Origin: Oscillospiraceae bacterium
GTDB taxonomy: Bacteria > Bacillota > Clostridia > Oscillospirales > UBA644
Length of the DNA: 59,582 bases
Direction: 5' to 3'
Assembly: GCA_902783255.1 (NCBI GenBank)
Contig: CACZQB010000002.1
Span: 1 to 59,582, forward strand
Shown piece after piece: positions 32,871 through 40,834 of this stretch (its first letter is position 1; each line of letters opens with the position of its first letter). The notes under the pieces were generated by a model. That model was given only the letters and a program-made list of their open reading frames with translations. It searched no databases and was not told the origin of the DNA. The position numbers and the translations under genes are program-made.

Positions 32871-32897
32871 GAACAATTATTGAATAATTGTTCAAAA
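32867..32897 (+). promoter_or_regulatory. ArsR/SmtB-type operator 3, long palindrome before the lipoprotein promoter
   Basis: A 31-bp perfect palindrome (15-bp arms, 1-bp centre), TTTTGAACAATTATT then its complement. Within it lies the 16-mer TTGAATAATTGTTCAA identical to operator 1. It ends 4 bp before the -35 box. The symmetry is much higher than at operator 1, so it may hold two repressor dimers or be the highest-affinity site. Confidence 0.8.
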
Positions 32898-32900
32898 TGA

Positions 32901-32929
32901 TTGACAAAATTATTAAATAATAGTATCAT
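32901..32929 (+). promoter_or_regulatory. Promoter of the metal-regulon lipoprotein
   Basis: TTGACA (32901-32906), 17-nt spacer, TATCAT (32924-32929). Confidence 0.8.
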
Positions 32930-32971
32930 TTATTTAGGCGAATAGTATTTATTCAGACGGAGGTTTACTAT

Positions 32972-33721
32972 ATGACGAAACTGACAATAATGATAATCGT
33001 TCCTGTTTTACTGTTATCGATTATTTTCTGCGGTTCCGGCTGCTCTAACGAAAACAATACTGAAGATCTTGACACATTGCTTCAAACAAAAGATGATGAC
33101 TCGAAACTTTCTTCCGACGAACAGCAGACAATAGAAGATAATACAGGGGAAAACGACGTATTCGTAAGCGTATGGCCGGATGAATTCCCAGTTGCCGAAA
33201 TGAACGGACATGTTTTTAATGACGGAAGACCTATTGCATTTTATTACGAAATATCCCCCGGTCAATGGACAGCAGAATATAAATACGAAAGTATGTATCT
33301 ATATGATTTTCCGAATCCTGAGCCGTATTTTCATCAATTTGGACATACATTCATCAATACTGAAGAGAAAAAAATCATTTATTTCAAATACGACAAACTG
33401 CTGGAAGAGGATGGAATCGATAAAAAAGGTGCCATAAGCAAAGAAGAATTTGATTCGTTCATAAGCGCTGTTATTGAAGCCGGATATACAGACAACAGCG
33501 AGAGAACGGAAAAGACATATTACTGTGAGAAATACGGTGTAGGAATAACAATAGTTCTCACAAATGATTTTCCTTTTGCTGACGACGATCCAAGACTGCA
33601 CCCTTTCCCAACCGCCGTTGACTGCTGTTACGTGAAGCTTCAGCTTATCGATCCTGATTATGTGATGAATCTTGAACAAATCAAAGCGGAAGAATACCGG
33701 AAATGGCTTGAAAAGCACTAA
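32972..33721 (+). CDS. Lipoprotein of unknown family, probable member of the ArsR regulon
   Basis: A 249-residue exported lipoprotein. Signal peptide with lipobox GSGC (Cys24), an acidic low-complexity linker (about 27-60), then a domain with VFVSVWPDEFP, GRPIAFYYEISPGQWTAEYKYE, YLYDFPNPEPYFHQFGHTF and a C-terminal LIDPDYVMNLEQIKAEEYRKW helix (pieces). No known family is recognised. Acidic residues, HQFGH and a Cys-Cys pair (DCCYV) could bind metal, but this is only suggestive. Its promoter carries the ArsR operator. It is followed by a decayed duplicate. Confidence 0.8.
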   Translation: MTKLTIMIIVPVLLLSIIFCGSGCSNENNTEDLDTLLQTKDDDSKLSSDEQQTIEDNTGENDVFVSVWPDEFPVAEMNGHVFNDGRPIAFYYEISPGQWTAEYKYESMYLYDFPNPEPYFHQFGHTFINTEEKKIIYFKYDKLLEEDGIDKKGAISKEEFDSFISAVIEAGYTDNSERTEKTYYCEKYGVGITIVLTNDFPFADDDPRLHPFPTAVDCCYVKLQLIDPDYVMNLEQIKAEEYRKWLEKH

Positions 33722-33790
33722 AATTTTCTATTAAATTTTCAAAAGACTATTGCAATAAAGAACTTTTTTTTGAATTTTAATCAAAGAATG

Positions 33791-33820
33791 TTGACAATGG
33801 AAAAAAAATGGTAAAATACT
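33791..33820 (+). promoter_or_regulatory. Possible promoter of the second lipoprotein copy
   Basis: TTGACA (33791-33796), 18-nt spacer, AATACT (33815-33820). No ArsR operator is present, unlike the first copy. Confidence 0.4.
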
Positions 33821-33821
33821 A

Positions 33822-34633
33822 TTGGAAACAGCGATTTATTATTATTTTGAGAAAGGAATAATTACTATAAAAAAAATCATTTCTGTTTTACTGATTTCTT
33901 CATTTATGAAAAAGACTATTTTCACACTTATTACGCTTATTTGGGCACTTTGTTTTTTCTGCTCCTGCAGTTCTGACTATAATCCGACAGATATTGAAAA
34001 TCTACTTAGAGAAAAGAAATCAGATACAGTTATTTCGAGTGAGGAAAACACTGAACAGATTTTATTAAATGATGAGTTCGTAAGCGTGTGGCCTGATGAG
34101 CTACCTAAGAACGAGACAAGCGAGATGTTTCCGGATAGCGGCAGACCCATTCAATTCTGGATTGAAATTGAACCCGGGGTATGGACAGTATACTATGATT
34201 ACACAAGCATGTATCTTTATGACTTTCCTGATCCTGAGCCTTATTTTCATAATTTTGGGAAATCGTTTCTTGACGAAAAAAAATTATCATTTTTAAATAT
34301 GATAAAATAAAAACTTCAGAAGACGGTATTGATGAAAAAGACGCAATAAGCAAGGATGATTTTGATTTATTTATAGATAATCTGATTTTGGCAGGTTATA
34401 CCGATAACAGCGAGAGAACAGAAACGACATATTACTGTGAAAAATACGGTGTAGGAATAACAATAGTTCTTACAAATGAATTTCCTTTCGTTGAAGACGA
34501 TCCGAAGCTGCATCCGTACGTAACTGCCGTTGATTGTTGTTATGTCAGACTTCAGCTTATAGACCCCGATTATGTAATGGATCTTGAGCAAATAAAAGCG
34601 GAAGAATACCGGAAATGGCTTGAAAAACAATAA
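33822..34633 (+). pseudogene. Second copy of the unknown lipoprotein, broken by a frameshift
   Basis: This paralogue of the preceding lipoprotein keeps the motifs FVSVWPDELP, GRPIQFWIEIEPG, YLYDFPDPEPYFHNFG and a C-terminal LIDPDYVMDLEQIKAEEYRKW stretch (pieces). The reading frame stops at 34310. An A8 run at 34276-34283 is one base short: with nine A's the frame continues as KKIIIFKYDKI into the downstream segment, which then matches the first copy to the end at 34633. The start is also eroded: after AAAGGA and 9 nt stands ATA, not ATG, and the only in-frame alternatives (TTG at 33822, ATG at 33906) lack good sites. Slippage on the A-run could restore some product. Confidence 0.8.
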
Positions 34634-34648
34634 TACTTTAAAACTTAT

Positions 34649-34678
34649 ACAGAGGGCAAGACGGCGTCCTCTGTTTTT
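34649..34678 (+). terminator. Terminator after the lipoprotein copy
   Basis: ACAGAGG and CCTCTGT with further GU/GC pairs form a stem with a short loop, followed by TTTTTAT. Confidence 0.75.
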
Positions 34679-34701
34679 ATAATATGACAGGATGTGATTA
34701 A

Positions 34702-36153
34702 GTGACAGCATTTGATGAGTTTTTAAGATGCATAAAACGGAATGTTTCAACAACCGTCCTTACGGTGCTGCTGATCGTCTGCTGCATTTTGTTTTTTTGT
34801 TATATTCTTTATTATTACAACGTTGACGACGGATCCGTTACAATAAAGGAAAACGAAATGTATCTGGATCATACGATATTCAGATTCGGAAAAGCAGATT
34901 ACAGTCTGTTTGAGATCGAAGCTGGAGGAAGAAAACAAGGGTACGATCCGTTTATTATGAATAAAACTGATGAGGAGCTTTACGAATACGGACTTAAACT
35001 TGAACAGATGATCGAAGAGATAAGGGAAAACGGTTATCTTGACTACTGTTTCACCAACACAAGCGAAAAAATACCTTTTTCGGATGTAAACAATGAACCC
35101 TACGTGCTGAGAGGATATGCGGAGCAAGGAGAGCGGGCATTGGAGATGTGGTCGCCATTTTATAAGGACGCAGGATATATAATAGTTGAAGCAGCCGAAG
35201 TGGATATTAACTTTATTAAAAATTCAAATCTGATCCTTTCCTCTGGCAGATTACTGACTGAAGAAGATTATATCAACTACAAGCACGGAGAGCCCGTTCC
35301 CGTTTTATTGGGGCATAAATATGCAGATTATTATAATGTTGGCGATCTGATTTATCCATACAGTTACGCAAATAACGAAATAAGTACGGGAAGAGGAGCA
35401 GGCTGTCCGCTGAAAGTGGTCGGAATATTAGAAAAAGACACAATAGTGTTTAATGCTTTCGTATCTGCGGGAACAAATATGCTTGAAAATCTCGATTATA
35501 CGATAGTCAAACCGCTTCTTACAAGAACAATTGCGGAAGTGCCAAAAGACAATACGGCGGCAGTGGCGACAGCAACTGTCATGCAGCACAACAGATTTTT
35601 TTACAATACAGCTTTTTACTATGAACGCAGTAAACTTGAATACGGCGAAAAAAAGCTGACGGAAATACTTGATAAATACGGATATACCGGGTATTATACA
35701 GTCCAAAACAGCGATTATAACGTTGAACTGTCTGAATCGATAATGAGGGAAAGGTTGACGGGACTGTCGGTAATGACGATCCTTGTAGGATTTTTCACTC
35801 TTTTTGCCGTGTTTATAACGCAGCTGCATAAATATAACCGCAATCTTAAAACATATGCGATATATTTTCTGACGGGAAAAACCGTTAAGGACATAGTTTC
35901 GATGGCAGCAATCGATATGGCCCTCCTTTTCCTGATTTCATTTTGCATAAGCCATATTCCTCTTCTTATCCTGTTTTTTCCGGACCAATACGGAGGAACA
36001 CGGATTTACGGAATAATAAAATCCGTCTTCAGTCCGCAGCTGTATATATACATATTGATACTCGGCATGGTATTTGTGCTTTTAAGCTCGTTGATTTGTT
36101 TTTTCACAGTAAGAAAAGCCGATTTTCCGACTATAATAAAAGGCGGTGAGTAA
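34702..36153 (+). CDS. FtsX-like ABC permease, first of a pair
   Basis: A 483-residue protein with an N-terminal membrane helix (about 15-37), a large extracytoplasmic domain with periplasmic-core features (GRLLTEEDYINYKHGEPVPVLLG, CPLKVVGILEKD in pieces), and three C-terminal helices (about 350-371, 400-425, 445-468), the FtsX/MacB permease layout. It starts at GTG. Such proteins normally work with an MacB-type ATPase, which is absent here. Co-transcribed with the next permease, whose start is 4 nt after its stop. Confidence 0.85.
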   Translation: MTAFDEFLRCIKRNVSTTVLTVLLIVCCILFFCYILYYYNVDDGSVTIKENEMYLDHTIFRFGKADYSLFEIEAGGRKQGYDPFIMNKTDEELYEYGLKLEQMIEEIRENGYLDYCFTNTSEKIPFSDVNNEPYVLRGYAEQGERALEMWSPFYKDAGYIIVEAAEVDINFIKNSNLILSSGRLLTEEDYINYKHGEPVPVLLGHKYADYYNVGDLIYPYSYANNEISTGRGAGCPLKVVGILEKDTIVFNAFVSAGTNMLENLDYTIVKPLLTRTIAEVPKDNTAAVATATVMQHNRFFYNTAFYYERSKLEYGEKKLTEILDKYGYTGYYTVQNSDYNVELSESIMRERLTGLSVMTILVGFFTLFAVFITQLHKYNRNLKTYAIYFLTGKTVKDIVSMAAIDMALLFLISFCISHIPLLILFFPDQYGGTRIYGIIKSVFSPQLYIYILILGMVFVLLSSLICFFTVRKADFPTIIKGGE

Positions 36154-36157
36154 ACTT

Positions 36158-37261
36158 ATGAAAAAAATCCGAGTTGAAACCGTTCTTCTTGTTCTGATGT
36201 TTGCGGTAATGACATTTTTCTTTATAGTTTTGATAAATCAAGTAAAAATAAACGATATCAACAATCTTTACTATAATAATTTTTATTCGCAAAACGCCGT
36301 CAGATTAAGAATTTCAAAAAGCGCAACGGCAGATCCGAACAGAGCGCTTAAGCTTCCCCTATCCGATTTTCCAAGCAGTTTTGCTTTTTATAATGCACTT
36401 GACGAAATTATCGATCCAACTTACAAACAGGACAGAGTCCGTGTTATTTATTTCAAAGGAAACGACTTTCCAAAGCCTAATATCATAGCGGGCAGATTTT
36501 TTACAAACGAAGATATTTTATCCGAAGAACCGCTTTGTGTTGTCGGAATGACTGTTTTTGACAGAAATGTAACTTCAGAAGGATTTTATACTTATTTTGA
36601 TGCAGTAAACTCGCGCACGATAAAATGCAGGGTAATAGGAGTAATGCAACTGCAAAACGCCTCCGCAAGCGACATAGACGTTACGGTAATGATAAACTGG
36701 AACGGTTATTATAAAGATTTTGATAAGGTTTCCGGAACATTTTATGTTGATTCGAACTCAAAATCGTCATCGGACTTTGTTTTCAACAAAATAGAAGAAT
36801 ATGTGAGAGATTATTGCGAAGAAGAAAATGAATTTACCGCAACGGAAATGCTTATGGTCGGGAATATTAGAAGTTTTTCATATTTTACGCACTACCTCTT
36901 CATTCTCGGCGCGATAATAATGACAATTTGCATAATAATGATATCTCTTCGTTACTGCGATTCACAGACAAGGAAAATAGCGGTAAAAAAGCTTTGCGGA
37001 TACAGTTCTTCAATGGTATATGCCGAAACTACCTTCCTTATTACGGCGATATCGGTTGTGGGATTGACAATCGGACTTATTGTGACAGCGATATTACGTT
37101 TTTCTGTAGAATTCAGATATTCGGAAACAGGATATTATACAAATCTTTCGCCCGGCATAATCGCAGCGGTATGTGCGACGGTTGTATTATACTCAATCGC
37201 GGTCAGCGTTTTCCCTTCAGTAAAAGCATATACCACCGATACTTCGGATTTATTAAAGTGA
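36158..37261 (+). CDS. FtsX-like ABC permease, second of a pair
   Basis: A 367-residue protein with an N-terminal helix (VLLVLMFAVMTFFFIVLINQV), an extracytoplasmic domain containing AGRFFTNEDILSEEPLCVVG (about 114-133) and three C-terminal helices with SLRYCDSQTRKIAVKKLCGY between the first two. The FtsX signature RKxxAVKKLxG is clear. The ATG at 36158 has GGTGAG 7 nt upstream, overlapping the stop of the partner. The two may form a heterodimer. No ATPase or periplasmic adaptor follows; the next gene is a GH36 gene with its own promoter. Confidence 0.85.
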   Translation: MKKIRVETVLLVLMFAVMTFFFIVLINQVKINDINNLYYNNFYSQNAVRLRISKSATADPNRALKLPLSDFPSSFAFYNALDEIIDPTYKQDRVRVIYFKGNDFPKPNIIAGRFFTNEDILSEEPLCVVGMTVFDRNVTSEGFYTYFDAVNSRTIKCRVIGVMQLQNASASDIDVTVMINWNGYYKDFDKVSGTFYVDSNSKSSSDFVFNKIEEYVRDYCEEENEFTATEMLMVGNIRSFSYFTHYLFILGAIIMTICIIMISLRYCDSQTRKIAVKKLCGYSSSMVYAETTFLITAISVVGLTIGLIVTAILRFSVEFRYSETGYYTNLSPGIIAAVCATVVLYSIAVSVFPSVKAYTTDTSDLLK

Positions 37262-37285
37262 TATATCCTGTTACAGACAAAAGTA

Positions 37286-37314
37286 TTGACAAATTCTTAC
37301 CGATGGATTATAAT
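37286..37314 (+). promoter_or_regulatory. Promoter of the GH36-GNAT unit
   Basis: TTGACA (37286-37291), 17-nt spacer, TATAAT (37309-37314). It rules out the upstream in-frame start at 37286. Confidence 0.88.
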
Positions 37315-37345
37315 AACTAAAATATTCCTTAAAGGAGAAAAGAAA

Positions 37346-38965
37346 ATGCGACTCAGAATGCCCGACCATATATCGGTTTTTACAGATAAAGAAGCGATAA
37401 AAAGACCGTATACGGGAGTATTTAAAGAAAAAGATATCAGTCTTTCGCTGAAAGAGGAAAACGGAGAGCTTTCCGTAAAAATAACGGCGGATCAAACGCC
37501 GCTGAAATATGTCCGTCTTCGCTGGAATTTCTGCAGTAAAGAAAAAAGAAACGAACCCATAAAAATACTCGGAGACACATATGAACGCGGTTACGCCGAC
37601 CTGAGATGGGCAGGTATCGAACCGGAAAGAATGATGCCTTGGTATATTCTCGTTTCGAACGGATCAGATTCGATAAAAGATGTAATCGGAAGATTTACCG
37701 AAGGTTATGGCGTAAGAGTGCAGTGTTTTTCGGTGGTAACCTGGCAATATGATGAAGCGGGAGTATCGATGTGGGCAGATATTCGCTGCGGCGGAGAAGG
37801 CGTTATTCTGTCCGGAAAAACGCTTGACGTATGCACGGTCGTATTCGGAGAATACCGTGACATGTCTGCCTTCGATGCAGGAAGAGAATTCTGCAAAGCA
37901 ATGTGCCCGACCGCTACCCTTCCGAAGCACAAAGTTTACGGTTCAAATAACTGGTATTACGCATACGGCAAGAGTTCAAGAGAAGATATTCTCAACGATA
38001 CCCGTATAGTTTCAGAACAATGCAAAGGGCTCGCAAACATTCCGTATATGGTAATCGACGACGGATGGCAGAAATACAATACCGAAGCGCCGTGGACTAG
38101 CAGAGATAATTTCGGAGATATGAAAACGCTTGCCGACGAAATGCGAAGTATGAACGTACGTCCGGGAATATGGGTCCGATATCTCGCGAACGCAAAGCGC
38201 GAAATTCCGGAGGCCACCGATGAGTGGATGATAGACCGTTACGGAAAGAAAGAAATGCTTGACCCCTCCCACCCCGGAGTTATTGAATATGTAAAGAAAG
38301 TAACACGAGATATTCGTTCATGGGGATACGAACTTATAAAACACGATTATTCAGCGTTTGATACGTTCGGCGGATTTGCGCCCCTGAAATATCTGGAAAA
38401 TCAGTATGCGAGAGACGGCTGGCATTTTTATGACAGAAGCAAAACGACCGCTCAGATTACTGTTGAGTTTTATCGCGCAATAAAAGAAGCTGCGGGAGAC
38501 GACTGCGTGATAATCGGATGCAATACGATCTCTCATCTTTGCGCAGGAATGTATGAGCTTAACAGAACCGGCGATGACACTAGCGGTTCAGACTGGAACA
38601 GAACACGTAATTTTGGTGTAAATACTCTTGCGTTCAGACTTATTCAGAACGGCATTTTCTACATGGCGGACGCAGACTGTGTTGGCATAATGGGCCCGAT
38701 TCCATGGAAAATGAACCGTTTATGGCTCGATATTCTGTCTAAAAGCGGATCGCCGCTGTTTGTGTCATGCAAGCCCGGCGTACTAAACGAAAGCGAGATC
38801 GCTGAGCTTAAAGAAGCGTGGGCGATCAATTCTGTTCAGAATAACGACACAAGACCTCTTGACTGGATGGAAAATCAGTACCCCGCACATTGGCTTATTG
38901 ACGGAAAAGAAGTATATTACAACTGGTATACCGAAGAAGGAATGGATTCATTCAGACCTGCGTAA
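37346..38965 (+). CDS. GH36-family alpha-galactosidase-like glycoside hydrolase
   Basis: A 539-residue GH36-type enzyme. The (beta/alpha)8 barrel occupies about residues 190-500, preceded by a short beta domain. Catalytic signature: nucleophile Asp334 in LIKHDYSAF, acid/base in RTGDDTS (Asp410 or 411), plus NNWYYAYG and IDDGWQ in the barrel. It is shorter than typical 700-residue GH36 enzymes, so the N-terminal beta-sandwich is reduced. No signal peptide, so cytoplasmic. The ATG at 37346 follows AAAGGAG by 8 nt. Substrate is likely an alpha-galactoside or related glycan; this cannot be fixed from sequence. Confidence 0.88.
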   Translation: MRLRMPDHISVFTDKEAIKRPYTGVFKEKDISLSLKEENGELSVKITADQTPLKYVRLRWNFCSKEKRNEPIKILGDTYERGYADLRWAGIEPERMMPWYILVSNGSDSIKDVIGRFTEGYGVRVQCFSVVTWQYDEAGVSMWADIRCGGEGVILSGKTLDVCTVVFGEYRDMSAFDAGREFCKAMCPTATLPKHKVYGSNNWYYAYGKSSREDILNDTRIVSEQCKGLANIPYMVIDDGWQKYNTEAPWTSRDNFGDMKTLADEMRSMNVRPGIWVRYLANAKREIPEATDEWMIDRYGKKEMLDPSHPGVIEYVKKVTRDIRSWGYELIKHDYSAFDTFGGFAPLKYLENQYARDGWHFYDRSKTTAQITVEFYRAIKEAAGDDCVIIGCNTISHLCAGMYELNRTGDDTSGSDWNRTRNFGVNTLAFRLIQNGIFYMADADCVGIMGPIPWKMNRLWLDILSKSGSPLFVSCKPGVLNESEIAELKEAWAINSVQNNDTRPLDWMENQYPAHWLIDGKEVYYNWYTEEGMDSFRPA

Positions 38966-38971
38966 GAAGAT

Positions 38972-39415
38972 ATGGAGACGTATATCAAAACTTTTGATGA
39001 GCTTTCAAAAAAAGAGCTTTATGAAATAATCAGGGCAAGAACGGAAGTATTTGTTGTTGAGCAGAATTGTCCATATCAGGAACTTGACAATCTGGATTCA
39101 CTATGCTGTCATGTTTATTTTAAAGAAAACGGAGTTATTTCGGCTTATCTGCGCATCGTACCACCGGGAGTAAGATTTCGGGAAGTTTCACTGGGCAGGA
39201 TTTTTACCGCAAGCTCTTTTCGAGGCAAAGGACTCGGTCTGAAAATAGTGGAAAAAGGAATAAAGACCGCAGAAAAGATTTACGGCAAATGCCCGATAAG
39301 AATTGCTGCGCAGAAATACGCTCGCGGGTTTTATGAACAACTGGGATTTGTTAAATCCTCCGATGAATTTGACGAAGACGGAATAGTCCATATTGAAATG
39401 ATAAGAACGCAATAA
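38972..39415 (+). CDS. GNAT-family N-acetyltransferase (ElaA-like)
   Basis: A 147-residue acetyltransferase. ElaA-type signatures: IRARTEVFVVEQNCPYQELD near residue 21, then the acetyl-CoA motif RIFTASSFRGKGLGLKIVEKG (about 75-96) and the C-terminal FYEQLGF. The physiological acceptor is unknown. It starts 6 nt after the GH36 stop, so the two are co-transcribed, with no obvious functional link. Confidence 0.9.
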   Translation: METYIKTFDELSKKELYEIIRARTEVFVVEQNCPYQELDNLDSLCCHVYFKENGVISAYLRIVPPGVRFREVSLGRIFTASSFRGKGLGLKIVEKGIKTAEKIYGKCPIRIAAQKYARGFYEQLGFVKSSDEFDEDGIVHIEMIRTQ

Positions 39416-39419
39416 CCGT

Positions 39420-39455
39420 CAAGCCTGTCGTAAATATTTGCGACAGGCTTGTTTG
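39420..39455 (+). terminator. Terminator after GH36-GNAT
   Basis: CAAGCCTGTCG, 10-nt loop, CGACAGGCTTG then TTTGATTT. Confidence 0.8.
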
Positions 39456-39490
39456 ATTTAAATACAATTAAACTTCATTTTACAGATACC

Positions 39491-39519
39491 TTGACGGGAA
39501 CGTTGTAATGTGGTATAAT
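39491..39519 (+). promoter_or_regulatory. Promoter of ccdA-tlpA unit
   Basis: TTGACG (39491-39496), 17-nt spacer, TATAAT (39514-39519). Confidence 0.82.
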
Positions 39520-39550
39520 AATGAATTAATAGCATAAAGGAGATGACTAT

Positions 39551-40213
39551 ACGCAATACTTCATAGCTTTTCTTGAAGGGATTATAACCTTTATTTCCCC
39601 TTGTCTTCTTCCGATGATACCGATTTATATTACTTATTTCGCCGGCGGAGGAGAAAGAACGACTAAGAAAACGTTAAAAAACGCACTAGGCTTTGTTTCA
39701 GGATTTACGGTCGTTTTTGTTCTTCTCGGGATCCTTGCGGGAACTCTCGGCAGTCTTTTGGTGAAATACCGTACGATTGTAAACATAATAACAGGACTTA
39801 TAGTTGTTTTTTTCGGTTTAAATTATCTTGGAATAATTAAGTTAAATATTTTCAGGGCAAGTGGAAACAGCACGAATACCGAAAACCTCGGATTTTTTTC
39901 ATCCGCGCTGTTTGGTATCGTTTTTTCCGTTGGATGGACGCCATGCGTAGGAGCATTTCTAGGTTCCGCGCTTATGCTTGCATCACAGCAAGGCAAAGTT
40001 TTAGCCGGTGCGGCAATGCTTTTTGTTTATTCACTCGGTCTCGGTATTCCTTTTATTATCAGCGCTTTGCTGATAGACAAGCTGAAAACGACATTTGCAT
40101 TTATAAAAGGGCATTACGGTGTTATCAATAAAATCTGCGGCATTATTCTGATAATAATAGGTATTCTGATGATGACCGGTCTGATGGGAATGATAGTGGA
40201 AATATTAAGTTGA
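39551..40213 (+). CDS. ccdA: CcdA-type thiol-disulfide transporter, no canonical start codon
   Basis: A CcdA/DsbD membrane-core protein of about 220 residues with six helices. The homologous N-terminus TQYFIAFLEGIITFISPCLLPM (in pieces: QYFIAFLEG, FISPCLLPM) is encoded from 39551, including the first redox cysteine; the second lies in WTPCVGAF. In this frame there is a stop (TAG) at 39530-39532 and no ATG, GTG or TTG before 39614, which would delete helix 1 and its cysteine. AAAGGAG (39536-39542) lies 8 nt before ACG at 39551, so a non-AUG start or a small indel is likely. CcdA passes electrons from thioredoxin to extracytoplasmic thiols. Its partner TlpA-like gene follows 9 nt later. Confidence 0.8.
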   Translation, partial: TQYFIAFLEGIITFISPCLLPMIPIYITYFAGGGERTTKKTLKNALGFVSGFTVVFVLLGILAGTLGSLLVKYRTIVNIITGLIVVFFGLNYLGIIKLNIFRASGNSTNTENLGFFSSALFGIVFSVGWTPCVGAFLGSALMLASQQGKVLAGAAMLFVYSLGLGIPFIISALLIDKLKTTFAFIKGHYGVINKICGIILIIIGILMMTGLMGMIVEILS

Positions 40214-40222
40214 GGTCAAAAC

Positions 40223-40795
40223 ATGAAAAATAAAATCGGGTTAATCATAGCGGTAATAGCAATAGTTGGTTTATTTGCGGGTGTTTATCTTCTGTACGGA
40301 ATTTTAAGCGAAAAATACGTTCCGGAAAAAATATCAGTTAATAACACCTCGGAAAATTCGGAATCAAAAGAGTATTCTGTTGATAATTTCACTGTTTATG
40401 ACGCAGACGGAAACAAAGTTGAACTGTGGGACTGCATAGGAAAACCGTTGATTTTAAACTTCTGGGCGAGCTGGTGCGGTCCCTGCAAAAGCGAGATGCC
40501 GCATTTTGAAAAAGCTTTTGCCGAAAATTCGGATATTACTTTTATGATGGTAAACATTGACGAGATCAGGTCAAACGGTGAAAAATACATTGAATCAGAG
40601 GGATTCACATTCCCGGTATACTATGACATAACAGGTGAAGCTGCCGAAAAATACGGAATTATTTATATTCCTTCAACATTTCTTATTGACAGAAACGGAG
40701 AACTTGTCGGACAGGTTGAAGGATCGATGTCCAAAGAGGATCTGGACCGCTGTATCAGCATAGTTAAAGGTGAAGAAGAACTTGTTATACAGTAA
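40223..40795 (+). CDS. Membrane-anchored thioredoxin-like (TlpA/ResA family) protein
   Basis: A 190-residue protein with one N-terminal membrane helix (about 5-27), then a thioredoxin fold facing outside. Active site WCGPC at 84-88 (Cys85, Cys88), cis-Pro loop IPSTFLI, and the ResA-like LNFWASWCGP. It would reduce disulfides in extracytoplasmic proteins using electrons from the CcdA encoded just before. The ATG follows GAGGT by 6 nt. Confidence 0.93.
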   Translation: MKNKIGLIIAVIAIVGLFAGVYLLYGILSEKYVPEKISVNNTSENSESKEYSVDNFTVYDADGNKVELWDCIGKPLILNFWASWCGPCKSEMPHFEKAFAENSDITFMMVNIDEIRSNGEKYIESEGFTFPVYYDITGEAAEKYGIIYIPSTFLIDRNGELVGQVEGSMSKEDLDRCISIVKGEEELVIQ

Positions 40796-40834
40796 AATCA
40801 ATACAAATAACATTTGACACAGGAGTATCCGGAA

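Noticed and set aside
32867..32897. 31-bp palindrome as a second terminator of cadA
   Set aside because: A strong terminator already ends at 32870, the palindrome lacks a following T-run, and it contains the exact 16-mer of the arsR operator.
39543..39566. Seven-codon ORF (ATG at 39543) as a leader peptide of ccdA
   Set aside because: AAAGGAG directly abuts this ATG with no spacer, so initiation there is implausible; it was kept only as part of the ccdA start finding.
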